From contig CAYJEO010000041.1 of assembly GCA_964369355.1 (NCBI GenBank), forward strand, positions 1-6,720: a stretch of 6,720 nucleotides of DNA, read 5' to 3'. Both the position numbers and the translations under genes were made by a program. Positions 1-5,012 of this stretch are shown piece by piece. The notes under the pieces were generated by a model that had not been told where the DNA came from, made no database searches, and saw only the letters and a program-made list of their open reading frames with translations. Each line of letters begins with the position of its first letter. Within the stretch, counting starts at the first letter, position 1. The stretch comes from CAYJEO01 sp964369355 (GTDB taxonomy: Bacteria > Bacillota_I > Bacilli_A > RF39 > UBA660).

Positions 1-35
1 AATAACATTATATAAGTAATAAATTTTTTCTTCAT
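1..35 (-). CDS. 5' end of a further small gene, probably exported product (partial)
   Basis: Only 11 full codons are visible, reading MKKKFITYIML, before the window ends. The start is supported by a ribosome binding site 6 bases upstream and by an extended -10 promoter. Three lysines followed by hydrophobic residues suggest a signal peptide or N-terminal membrane segment, much like MKKKHMIFF in the preceding gene. It may be a third member of the small pilin-like family, but too little is visible to say. Confidence 0.5.
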   Translation of the reverse strand, partial: MKKKFITYIML

Positions 36-41
36 AAATAA

Positions 42-47
42 CACCCC
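42..47 (-). promoter_or_regulatory. RBS of the edge gene
   Basis: GGGGTG lies 6 bases before the ATG at 35. This GC-rich patch stands out in otherwise very AT-rich sequence. Confidence 0.55.
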
Positions 48-71
48 GTTAAAAAATTTTTACACATATTC

Positions 72-80
72 ATTATAACA
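72..80 (-). promoter_or_regulatory. Extended -10 promoter of the gene at the window edge
   Basis: TGTTATAAT is a full-consensus extended -10 (TGnTATAAT) placed just after the preceding terminator. The -35 position holds only TTTATT. Transcription would begin near 65, about 30 bases before the ATG at 35. The layout copies that upstream of paralog B. Confidence 0.55.
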
Positions 81-83
81 TAA

Positions 84-120
84 TAAAAAGCAATAATAAA
101 CATTTATTATTGCCTTTTTA
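84..120 (-). terminator. Strong intrinsic terminator after paralog B
   Basis: TAAAAAG (120-114) and CAATAATAAA (112-103) pair with TTTATTATTG (100-91) and CTTTTTA (90-84), leaving only the G at 113 bulged and a very small loop. This makes a stem of roughly 17 pairs ending in a T-run. The plus strand also ends in CCTTTTTA, so the hairpin could stop transcription from both sides. Confidence 0.8.
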
Positions 121-136
121 ATCAAATATTTTAAAT

Positions 137-568
137 TTATTCAACACCTGTACAAGAAGATGCACCATTGATAAAACAATTTATACAATCAGCTATACTA
201 TTGTTATCAATTTCCCCACCACTTCTTGGAGCAAGTAATGCAAATATCCAAGTAATTATAGATACAGTTAAGAATAAAATAACTGCTACTATTAATCTTC
301 TAATAAATTTTTTAGATGATTCTTTCATTTTTTTATCATCACTTGAAAATACTGATTTAGAATAATCTATCATTCCTAAAATAATTAAAATAATAGGAAC
401 TGCTATACCAACTAAATCTACAAATATAGAAATAACATTTGGAATTGCTGCTGGGAATTCTTGAGAAATACCACCACAAGTAACTGTATTAAATGCCTCT
501 TGTGCGAAAGTAGGTTCAATAAACACCATCATAGTTAATACAAAAAATATCATATGTTTTTTCTTCAT
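137..568 (-). CDS. Small two-TM pilin-like protein with signal peptide, paralog B
   Basis: A 143-residue paralog of the gene just upstream. It begins with a typical secretory signal: MKKKH, a hydrophobic stretch (about residues 6-17), and a likely cleavage after TFA at residue 22. The mature part repeats the paralog A plan: NTVTCGG with C31, a TM segment (about 44-66) including LIILGMIDYSKSV, a basic loop DDKKMKESSKKFIRR (77-91), a second TM segment (91-114), and ADCINCFI...C with C128, C131 and C139. The same three cysteine sites as in paralog A are kept, in a predicted outside location, which argues for a structural disulfide or metal site. Processing to two TM segments after leader removal is how VirB2-type pilins mature, so a pilin-like role is plausible but not shown. 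It has its own extended -10 promoter and terminator. Confidence 0.62.
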   Translation of the reverse strand: MKKKHMIFFVLTMMVFIEPTFAQEAFNTVTCGGISQEFPAAIPNVISIFVDLVGIAVPIILIILGMIDYSKSVFSSDDKKMKESSKKFIRRLIVAVILFLTVSIITWIFALLAPRSGGEIDNNSIADCINCFINGASSCTGVE

Positions 569-574
569 TTTAAA

Positions 575-580
575 CACCTC
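575..580 (-). promoter_or_regulatory. RBS deciding the start at 568
   Basis: GAGGTG lies 6 bases before the ATG at 568. The in-frame GTG at 577 is part of this site and is not a credible start. The chosen start places MKKK at the N-terminus, as expected of a signal peptide. Confidence 0.7.
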
Positions 581-592
581 TTCAATAAATTA

Positions 593-601
593 ATTATATC
601 A
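593..601 (-). promoter_or_regulatory. Extended -10 promoter of paralog B
   Basis: TGATATAAT is a full-consensus extended -10 (TGnTATAAT). No good -35 is seen at the right distance, where the terminator T-tract lies, as is acceptable for extended -10 promoters. Transcription would start near 586, about 18 bases before the ATG at 568. Confidence 0.6.
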
Positions 602-607
602 TAAAAT

Positions 608-638
608 AAAAAAAAACAATATAAAATATTGCTTTTTT
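608..638 (-). terminator. Intrinsic terminator after paralog A
   Basis: AAAAAAGCAATA (638-627) and the 12 bases at 621-610 (TATTGTTTTTTT) can form a 12-pair stem, including one G-U, around the loop TTTTA. A T-tract runs to 608. The downstream end abuts the promoter of the next gene. Confidence 0.8.
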
Positions 639-647
639 AAAATTAAA

Positions 648-986
648 TTAACAGTTGTTACTAATGAAACAGTCAATACATTCAGCTATTCCGCCTGTAT
701 CATCACTACCAGCTGATGCAAGTAGACCAAATACTAATTGAACGATAGCTACTACGAAGAATACTAATACAGCAGCAATAAGTCTTGAAATGAAAACTTT
801 TTGTGCTTTTTTAATATCATCTTCTTTTTGTTGCATAACTGCTTTACCTAAATCGATCATACCGAAGATAATTAATGCTACTGGTACGAAAATTTGGATA
901 ATTGTAACAAGTAATGATGTAATACCTGGAATTAATACAGGAATATCATTGATTCCTCCACAGCTAACAGTATTTAATATAAACAT
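648..986 (-). CDS. Small two-TM pilin-like protein (VirB2/TrbC or Mbov_0395-like), paralog A
   Basis: A 112-residue protein starting MFILNTVSCGG. Two hydrophobic segments (about residues 22-44 and 65-90) flank a charged loop QQKEDDIKKAQK (52-63), which should face the cytoplasm by the positive-inside rule, leaving both ends outside. Cysteines are C9 in the CGG motif and C103, C106 and C112 in AECIDCFI...C. There is no cleavable signal peptide. The core PVALIIFGMIDLGKAV (35-50) resembles small VirB2/TrbC-type pilins and the pilin-like proteins of mycoplasma conjugative elements. That is a recollection of family pattern, not a search result. The gene has its own promoter and terminator directly after the Tad operon, which suggests a related but separately regulated role. 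It could be a second fibre subunit, a channel component, or an unrelated small membrane protein. Confidence 0.6.
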   Translation of the reverse strand: MFILNTVSCGGINDIPVLIPGITSLLVTIIQIFVPVALIIFGMIDLGKAVMQQKEDDIKKAQKVFISRLIAAVLVFFVVAIVQLVFGLLASAGSDDTGGIAECIDCFISNNC

Positions 987-993
987 AAACAAA

Positions 994-1000
994 CCTCCTT
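994..1000 (-). promoter_or_regulatory. RBS deciding the start at 986
   Basis: AAGGAGG ends 7 bases before the ATG at 986. The in-frame TTG at 992 is only one base from the site and is rejected as a start. Confidence 0.75.
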
Positions 1001-1010
1001 GTTATTTATA

Positions 1011-1039
1011 ATATTACGTTAAAATATAATAAAAGTCAA
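1011..1039 (-). promoter_or_regulatory. Sigma-A-type promoter of the first small 2-TM gene
   Basis: TTGACT (1039-1034) and TAATAT (1016-1011) are 17 bases apart and lie between the tadZ terminator and the gene at 986. The -35 matches consensus at 5 of 6 positions and the -10 at 4 of 6. Overlapping TATTAT and TATAAA sequences just downstream are alternative -10 elements. Confidence 0.6.
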
Positions 1040-1070
1040 TTATTTGATACATAATTTGACACTTATTTAT

Positions 1071-1095
1071 AAAAAAAGACAAGATTTACTTGCCT
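1071..1095 (-). terminator. Intrinsic terminator of the Tad operon
   Basis: On the minus strand, AGGCAAG (1095-1089) can pair with CTTGTCT (1083-1077), giving seven pairs including one G-U, around a 5-base loop. A run of T residues follows to 1071. The tadZ TAA stop lies in the loop, so the hairpin forms at the very end of the coding sequence. Confidence 0.75.
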
Positions 1096-2093
1096 AAACC
1101 TAATAAAGACCAAAAACTGTTTTTATTATTTTGCTCTTCACCACTATTCATTTTACTAAATCCTAATCTAACTAAGAAAGTATTTAGAGCAAATGAATCA
1201 ACTTCTCTATCGTCTAAAGGTGGTAAATTATAAAATATTTTAGTTTTAGCTTCATATTCAAAATCTAATAAATCTTTAGAAGATAATAAACTTTTATTTA
1301 AAATAACTTTTTTATCTTTTAAATTAGCTAAACCTTTATGATTAGTTAATAAATATTTATTTAATCTAATAGTAGATGGATCAAGTAAATAAATCACTTC
1401 ATGACATAATCCTATAGCACTAGGACTAGCATTTAAATCAATTAATAATACATCATTATTACTATTAGATGCAATAATATTACCTATATTAGCAGAATCA
1501 GTAGAAATTAAGTTTTTATTTTTAAAATACATAAAGTCTTTTTTATCAACTTCAATCCCTTTAACTAAATAATGTTTAGATAAAGCATTAGCCATCATAT
1601 ATACTAACGATGTAGCACCTGCTTTTTCATTAATATTTTTAAAACCAATTATTTGCACTGAATTAACTTGAGTATATACTGTATTATATTCAGTTGAACC
1701 AGGTGTTGGCGTATCTATTTGATGAATATGGGCAACATCTCTATAACTATTAGGATTATTGTATAAATACATTATACCATCCATATTTTTAGTAAAATTA
1801 TATATCCCCATAGATATTATTTTAGTTAAATAATCTGGCTGAGAACTAGCCTCATCATCAGGTAATATTAAAATTAACTTATCCATATCTAAAGCAATAG
1901 ATAATTTTTGTAATGTTTTTATATCTTTAAAATCTTTAATAGCCGTAATATCTAATATCATACGTTGATAAAAGAAATTTTGAAAAGTTGATATAATTTC
2001 GTCTACTTCAAATTCGCCATCTAAACTTTTAATAATATCAACATTTAAAGATTGAAGCATTTCTTTTTGTTTATTAGAAATAATTACATTCAT
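1086..2093 (-). CDS. tadZ: TadZ/CpaE-like protein with degenerate ATP-binding loop
   Basis: A 335-residue soluble protein that fits the two-domain plan of TadZ/CpaE. Residues 1 to about 115 resemble an atypical receiver fold, with alternating hydrophobic strands such as RMILDIT (44-50) and LILILPDD (73-80). Residues from about 145 resemble a MinD/ParA-type domain: VQIIGF (146-151), a P-loop-like stretch NINEKAGATSLVYMMANAL (153-171), DVLLIDLN (214-221) in the Walker B position, and KKVILNK (261-267). TadZ proteins place the pilus machine in the cell, often at a pole. The P-loop departs strongly from KGGxGKT: the terminal lysine is replaced by Ala in GATS, and the 'signature' lysine is displaced to K157. 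ATP hydrolysis is therefore doubtful. The C-terminus ends in a short hydrophobic tail (FWSLLGLGK) that could dock to a partner or membrane. This is the last gene of the main operon, which contrasts with CpaE usually being upstream of cpaF. Confidence 0.7.
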   Translation of the reverse strand: MNVIISNKQKEMLQSLNVDIIKSLDGEFEVDEIISTFQNFFYQRMILDITAIKDFKDIKTLQKLSIALDMDKLILILPDDEASSQPDYLTKIISMGIYNFTKNMDGIMYLYNNPNSYRDVAHIHQIDTPTPGSTEYNTVYTQVNSVQIIGFKNINEKAGATSLVYMMANALSKHYLVKGIEVDKKDFMYFKNKNLISTDSANIGNIIASNSNNDVLLIDLNASPSAIGLCHEVIYLLDPSTIRLNKYLLTNHKGLANLKDKKVILNKSLLSSKDLLDFEYEAKTKIFYNLPPLDDREVDSFALNTFLVRLGFSKMNSGEEQNNKNSFWSLLGLGK

Positions 2094-2098
2094 AAATA

Positions 2099-2110
2099 CA
2101 CCTACCCTCC
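2099..2110 (-). promoter_or_regulatory. RBS region of the tadZ-like gene
   Basis: GGAGGGTAGGTG contains the TAG stop of the preceding gene and ends 5 bases before the ATG at 2093. Either GGAGG or AGGTG could be the core. The overlap with the stop suggests coupling. Confidence 0.6.
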
Positions 2111-2575
2111 ATTTGGTCTATATTGATCTTCCACGAAATAAAATACTTCTGTTTCACCACTTACAGGAATTGTAACTGTTGATAACAAAGGAATATCAAA
2201 ATACATATAAGCAATTACTTTATAGTAATTACCTCTTGAACTATTAAATTCATATATACAATAATTGTATACACTAGTACCATTTACAGCGTCTCCACCG
2301 TTTTGAGCACCATCTACATTAGGGCAATTACTGTTAACCCCACCATTGTTGGTTCTATAACCTATTTGAGATAAAAATTCATTGATTTGACCATCAATAA
2401 CACCACGGTTTTCATCTGAATAACCTGCATCATATTTTTCGATAAAATCAACAATGCTATTTTTAACCTTAAATGCCTTAGTATAGTTTAATGACGCAAC
2501 GATTAAAGCAATCATAATACCAAGAAAAATTATTACTAAATTAAATACCGAGGCATTACCAATTGCTTCTTTCAT
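2102..2575 (-). CDS. TadE-like minor pilin candidate (second paralog)
   Basis: A 157-residue paralog of the gene just upstream, with the same plan: a hexapeptide MKEAIG, a hydrophobic helix (about residues 10-29), NYTKAFKV (30-37), IGYR (71-74), NCP with C84, CIY with C106, and YMYFDIPLLS (123-132). The cysteines are 22 residues apart against 21 in the first paralog, so the disulfide geometry may be kept. Between them lies an Asn/Gly-rich stretch (NNGGVNSNCPNVDGAQNGG, about 76-94) that replaces a different sequence in the paralog and may be a variable surface loop. The pair probably arose by duplication and may form a heterodimer at the pilus tip or base (inference). AAGGAAGTG serves as the ribosome binding site. 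The gene lies 15 bases after its neighbour and its TAG stop is embedded in the ribosome binding region of tadZ. Confidence 0.65.
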   Translation of the reverse strand: MKEAIGNASVFNLVIIFLGIMIALIVASLNYTKAFKVKNSIVDFIEKYDAGYSDENRGVIDGQINEFLSQIGYRTNNGGVNSNCPNVDGAQNGGDAVNGTSVYNYCIYEFNSSRGNYYKVIAYMYFDIPLLSTVTIPVSGETEVFYFVEDQYRPNGG

Positions 2576-2590
2576 TGTTTCACTTCCTTT

Positions 2591-3031
2591 TTAAGATGTT
2601 GGAGCATTTTCAAAATCGAAAATACGCTCTGTTTTAGAAAATACTTGAACTTTAAAATCACTGACTAGAGGCAAATCAAAATGCATATAAGTTAATACCC
2701 CATATGTATAATGTCTTTCATCTTCTTCATATCTATATAAACATATATCAAAATTTGCTGTATGTTCATATAAACTAATAGCTTCTTGCCCATATTTTTC
2801 TGGACAATTAGCAGAATCGACTTGTCTATAACCTAAAGTTAATAACTGGTTAGCAACATGCTGATCTGATAACATATTATAACCTTCATATATTTCTAAC
2901 TCTTTTGCTACATTACTATTTACTTTAAAAGCTTTATAGTAATTTACTGTAGCAGATAAAAGAGCAAATAAAACTATAATGAAAATAATAATAATATTGT
3001 ATAAAAATACACTACCTATTCCTTCTCTCAT
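2591..3031 (-). CDS. TadE-like minor pilin candidate (first paralog)
   Basis: A 146-residue protein with one N-terminal hydrophobic helix (about residues 8-30) after MREGIG, then a polar, probably extracellular, domain. It is clearly paralogous to the next gene. Both share N-Y-x-K-A-F-K-V (residues 30-37), LGYR (66-69), NCP with C76, C-[IL]-Y with C97, and a Y-M-x-F-D-[IL]-P-L segment (115-121) followed by a hydrophobic strand and an [ES]-x-T-E motif near the C-terminus. Single-helix proteins of this size next to tadBC are typically TadE/TadF pseudopilins, which help start or tune pilus assembly. I assign this by architecture and context, not by a strong family motif. The two conserved cysteines suggest a disulfide. 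The gene starts 35 bases after the pilin stop, with an AGG-containing ribosome binding site, and probably shares the pilin promoter. Confidence 0.65.
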   Translation of the reverse strand: MREGIGSVFLYNIIIIFIIVLFALLSATVNYYKAFKVNSNVAKELEIYEGYNMLSDQHVANQLLTLGYRQVDSANCPEKYGQEAISLYEHTANFDICLYRYEEDERHYTYGVLTYMHFDLPLVSDFKVQVFSKTERIFDFENAPTS

Positions 3032-3066
3032 ACCTTACCTGCTCTCTAAATACTTATTTTTTAATA

Positions 3067-3246
3067 TTAGTCGATACTAACAGAACATTCACCATCAACC
3101 CAAATTCCACCTGCGCTTGCGCAATTTCCTTGGTCTTCTGTATTATCTAACATTCCTGAAATCATTGGCGTAACTACTGCTGCAATAACACCGATTAAGA
3201 TGATAGCAACTACTGTTAAGTTTGCTTCTCCTGCTGCTTCTTTCAT
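3067..3246 (-). CDS. Flp-like major pilin candidate
   Basis: A 59-residue protein beginning MKEAAGEANLTVVAIILIG. A single hydrophobic helix (about residues 9-33) follows a hexapeptide with one lysine and a glycine at position 6. The short C-terminal part is polar and carries two cysteines (C42 and C54) around an AGGIWVDGEC motif. Size, single N-terminal helix, location right after tadBC, and a dedicated strong promoter all suit the main fibre subunit of a Tad pilus. The N-terminus differs from classical Flp prepilins: the leader before the candidate cleavage glycine is only six residues and no Glu is found at position +5. Processing is therefore uncertain. It might instead be a small membrane-anchored accessory protein. 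The cysteines could form a disulfide on the outside of the cell, which is inferred. Confidence 0.68.
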   Translation of the reverse strand: MKEAAGEANLTVVAIILIGVIAAVVTPMISGMLDNTEDQGNCASAGGIWVDGECSVSID

Positions 3247-3251
3247 TATTT

Positions 3252-3260
3252 TCACCACCT
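3252..3260 (-). promoter_or_regulatory. RBS deciding the pilin start
   Basis: AGGTGGTGA lies 5 bases before the ATG at 3246. The in-frame GTG at 3258 falls inside this site, so it is not a credible start. The encoded protein then begins MKEAAG, matching the N-termini of the next two genes. Confidence 0.7.
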
Positions 3261-3280
3261 ATCATTTGTATTCTATAATT

Positions 3281-3309
3281 ATTATACATAGAAATTATAA
3301 TTTTATCAA
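3281..3309 (-). promoter_or_regulatory. Sigma-A-type promoter of the pilin gene
   Basis: TTGATA (3309-3304) and TATAAT (3286-3281) are separated by exactly 17 bases. The -10 matches consensus fully and the -35 matches at 5 of 6 positions. Transcription would begin near 3274, giving a leader of about 28 bases before the ATG at 3246. The promoter lies in the only gap between tadC and the pilin gene and would allow pilin and downstream genes to be expressed more strongly than the machinery genes. Confidence 0.75.
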
Positions 3310-3312
3310 GTT

Positions 3313-4095
3313 TTATATACTCATCATTGACATCATTGACATGAGCATTAAAAACATAATACCACCACCAGTTGCAAATAACATGATCATAGTTTTATTT
3401 TCCATTTTTTCTAAACGGGCTTTATACTTTTGTTCACGAGCTTTATTTTGTAAACTTGATACTGTTTTTGAAAACATCATTAATTGTTCTTGTTTGTTTT
3501 CTTGAGATCCTAAACCTAGACGATATAATAAACGCATCATACGCATCGAATCTCTAACTGGATAATCTTGAGCAAATTCCATATATGGGTCAACTGAAGA
3601 ATCACCAGCCTCAATTTTTGCTATTAATTTTGATAATCCTGATTTAAATACTGTAGGCGCTGTTTCAATTGATCTTGACAAAGCTACTGGCACAGTATAG
3701 TGTTGGATTAATATTTCTAAACTTTTTAAGTAATAAGGTAGCATAGAATCTATATAGTGTAAGTTTCTTCTATAATAACCTACTAATTTTGTATATGGTT
3801 GTTTAAAAACAATATACCCAACTATTAAAGATACCATTATATAAATAAAGTTTAATTCACTTAAAAACATAAAATTTACTGCTACGATTGTAAGTAAACC
3901 ACTCATTATTCTTGAACTATATAATTTTTCTACATCTATGTCATCACCATATCTAACGGCAAGTAAAAATTTATAATCACTTTCCATTAAAAATCTAAAA
4001 TAAGGTTCTGTATCATTTATAAATTTTTTAGTGTTGATAGAATTATTAACATGAAATATGTATAAAACTATTACTCCGATTATTAAAAATTCCAT
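3313..4095 (-). CDS. tadC: TadC-like inner-membrane pilus assembly protein (T2SSF family)
   Basis: A 260-residue membrane protein and likely partner of the preceding TadB. Hydrophobic segments fall at about residues 1-15, 61-77, 80-97 and 236-256. The central hydrophilic region (100-235) contains YIDSMLPYYLKSLEILIQHY (about 114-133), whose helical 'lP..l..l...l' pattern is typical of T2SSF domains, and a basic helix KAREQKYKARLEKMENK (218-234) just before the last TM segment, as in TadC. The C-terminus is unusually Met-rich (MLMSMMSMMSI), partly encoded by a 9-bp tandem repeat. The ATG overlaps the tadB stop by one base and has only a weak Shine-Dalgarno-like sequence, so it probably relies on coupling. 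The stop lies just upstream of an internal promoter for the pilin gene. Confidence 0.8.
   Translation of the reverse strand: MEFLIIGVIVLYIFHVNNSINTKKFINDTEPYFRFLMESDYKFLLAVRYGDDIDVEKLYSSRIMSGLLTIVAVNFMFLSELNFIYIMVSLIVGYIVFKQPYTKLVGYYRRNLHYIDSMLPYYLKSLEILIQHYTVPVALSRSIETAPTVFKSGLSKLIAKIEAGDSSVDPYMEFAQDYPVRDSMRMMRLLYRLGLGSQENKQEQLMMFSKTVSSLQNKAREQKYKARLEKMENKTMIMLFATGGGIMFLMLMSMMSMMSI
3322..3339. repeat. 9-bp tandem duplication in the tadC 3' end
   Basis: The unit CATCATTGA occurs twice in direct succession on the plus strand. On the minus strand it encodes the repeated Ser-Met-Met residues at the TadC C-terminus. It is in frame and keeps the gene intact, so it looks like a small slippage-type expansion. 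Confidence 0.7.
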
Positions 4096-4997
4096 TATTC
4101 AGCACCTACATTCTCATTATAATATTTCTCACCACTTAATAAGAAATATGAATTGATTAAAACGATACCATGTAATAATAACTGAACCTCTATTTTATTT
4201 AACATGATTATGTAACTATCTACACTTAATAAAAATTGAATTAACATTACCATTAAGTATAAGATAACACCAAATTGCACAAATTTCTTATGGAAAGATG
4301 CTCTATCGATTCTATCTCTATAAACATTTTCAACAAGCATATCTATATCTTGTGACATGTTTTCTAAAGCTCCATTTGCATCTTTAGAACCTTCAGTAGT
4401 AATTTGATAGAACAGCTGATGCATATTTCTTACTATGAAGAAATCATATTTTGCATTCATATAGGCAATCGATTCATCAATTGTACCATTTGCATAAGCT
4501 AGGTCAATCATAGTTTTTACATCTGTTTTAATAGGGTCTTCTAATACCCCAGATTCATAAACACCTTCTAATGACTTAACAAAAGATTGAGTTGTTGCGA
4601 ATTCCATGATTGTATTAGTTGTATATACTTGAATTTGTTCAAATATATATTCACTATAGATTCTTTTACTTCTTAAATAAGTTAAGTAAGGAACTACTAA
4701 AATTGATACGCTCATGTAAATAAGTGATATAACTACACTATAAAAATATAAATAAGAAATTAAGAAAGATGCTCCAGCAAACATACCTATTTGTAAAGCA
4801 TATTGTCTTGTTGAATAATCTTGTCCTAAATCCTTAACTTTTTCTCTGATTTGTTTATAAGAATAAGGAGCATACTTCTCATAAATCGATTCTGTTTGAC
4901 TAATAATATATTTATAGGCGTTTTGCTCCCCGCCCCTACGATAACTTATAATATAAATTAATATTAAACCTATTATAATAAATATAAAGATATTCAT
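4095..4997 (-). CDS. tadB: TadB-like inner-membrane pilus assembly protein (T2SSF family)
   Basis: Polytopic platform protein of 300 residues, expected to couple ATPase motion to pilin extraction from the membrane. Hydrophobic segments are seen at about residues 2-18, 67-83, 86-107, 239-259 and 271-288. Between the second pair and the last pair lies a largely hydrophilic, helical cytoplasmic stretch (about 110-235), which is the layout expected for the T2SSF domain of TadB/TadC proteins. Assignment rests on this architecture, on position between a CpaF-type ATPase and a second similar membrane protein, and on family size, rather than on a single diagnostic motif. The start is set by the strong AAGGAGGGG site. 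The TAA stop overlaps the next start (TAATG), indicating translational coupling and probably a TadB-TadC pair made in equal amounts. Confidence 0.82.
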   Translation of the reverse strand: MNIFIFIIIGLILIYIISYRRGGEQNAYKYIISQTESIYEKYAPYSYKQIREKVKDLGQDYSTRQYALQIGMFAGASFLISYLYFYSVVISLIYMSVSILVVPYLTYLRSKRIYSEYIFEQIQVYTTNTIMEFATTQSFVKSLEGVYESGVLEDPIKTDVKTMIDLAYANGTIDESIAYMNAKYDFFIVRNMHQLFYQITTEGSKDANGALENMSQDIDMLVENVYRDRIDRASFHKKFVQFGVILYLMVMLIQFLLSVDSYIIMLNKIEVQLLLHGIVLINSYFLLSGEKYYNENVGAE

Positions 4998-5002
4998 ATG
5001 GT

Positions 5003-5011
5003 CCCCTCCTT
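5003..5011 (-). promoter_or_regulatory. Strong RBS of tadB
   Basis: AAGGAGGGG sits directly after the TAA at 5013-5015 and 5 bases before the ATG at 4997. It fixes the tadB start. It also implies that the preceding gene should end just upstream, which favours the 5013 stop for the ATPase over the 5035 stop. Confidence 0.8.
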
Positions 5012-5012
5012 A

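Noticed and set aside
168..365. Plus-strand open frame of 65 codons
   Set aside because: It lies opposite a conserved minus-strand paralog, has no ribosome binding site, and its hydrophobicity mirrors the antisense TM segment.
790..1011. Plus-strand open frame of 73 codons
   Set aside because: It is antisense to the two-TM paralog A and its promoter region, with no translation signal of its own.
3032..3066. Possible hairpin (AAATA/TATTT) between the pilin and the first TadE-like gene
   Set aside because: The stem has only about five A-T pairs with a two-base loop and no T-tract, so it is too weak to call a terminator or attenuator.
3246..3258. GTG start for the pilin giving MVKIMKEAAG
   Set aside because: The GTG is part of the AGGTGGTGA ribosome binding site. 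ATG at 3246 has proper spacing and matches the N-termini of the TadE-like genes.
3200..3505. Plus-strand open frame of 101 codons
   Set aside because: It spans parts of the pilin and tadC genes and the pilin promoter in antisense. The composition is non-coding-like and no family is recognisable.
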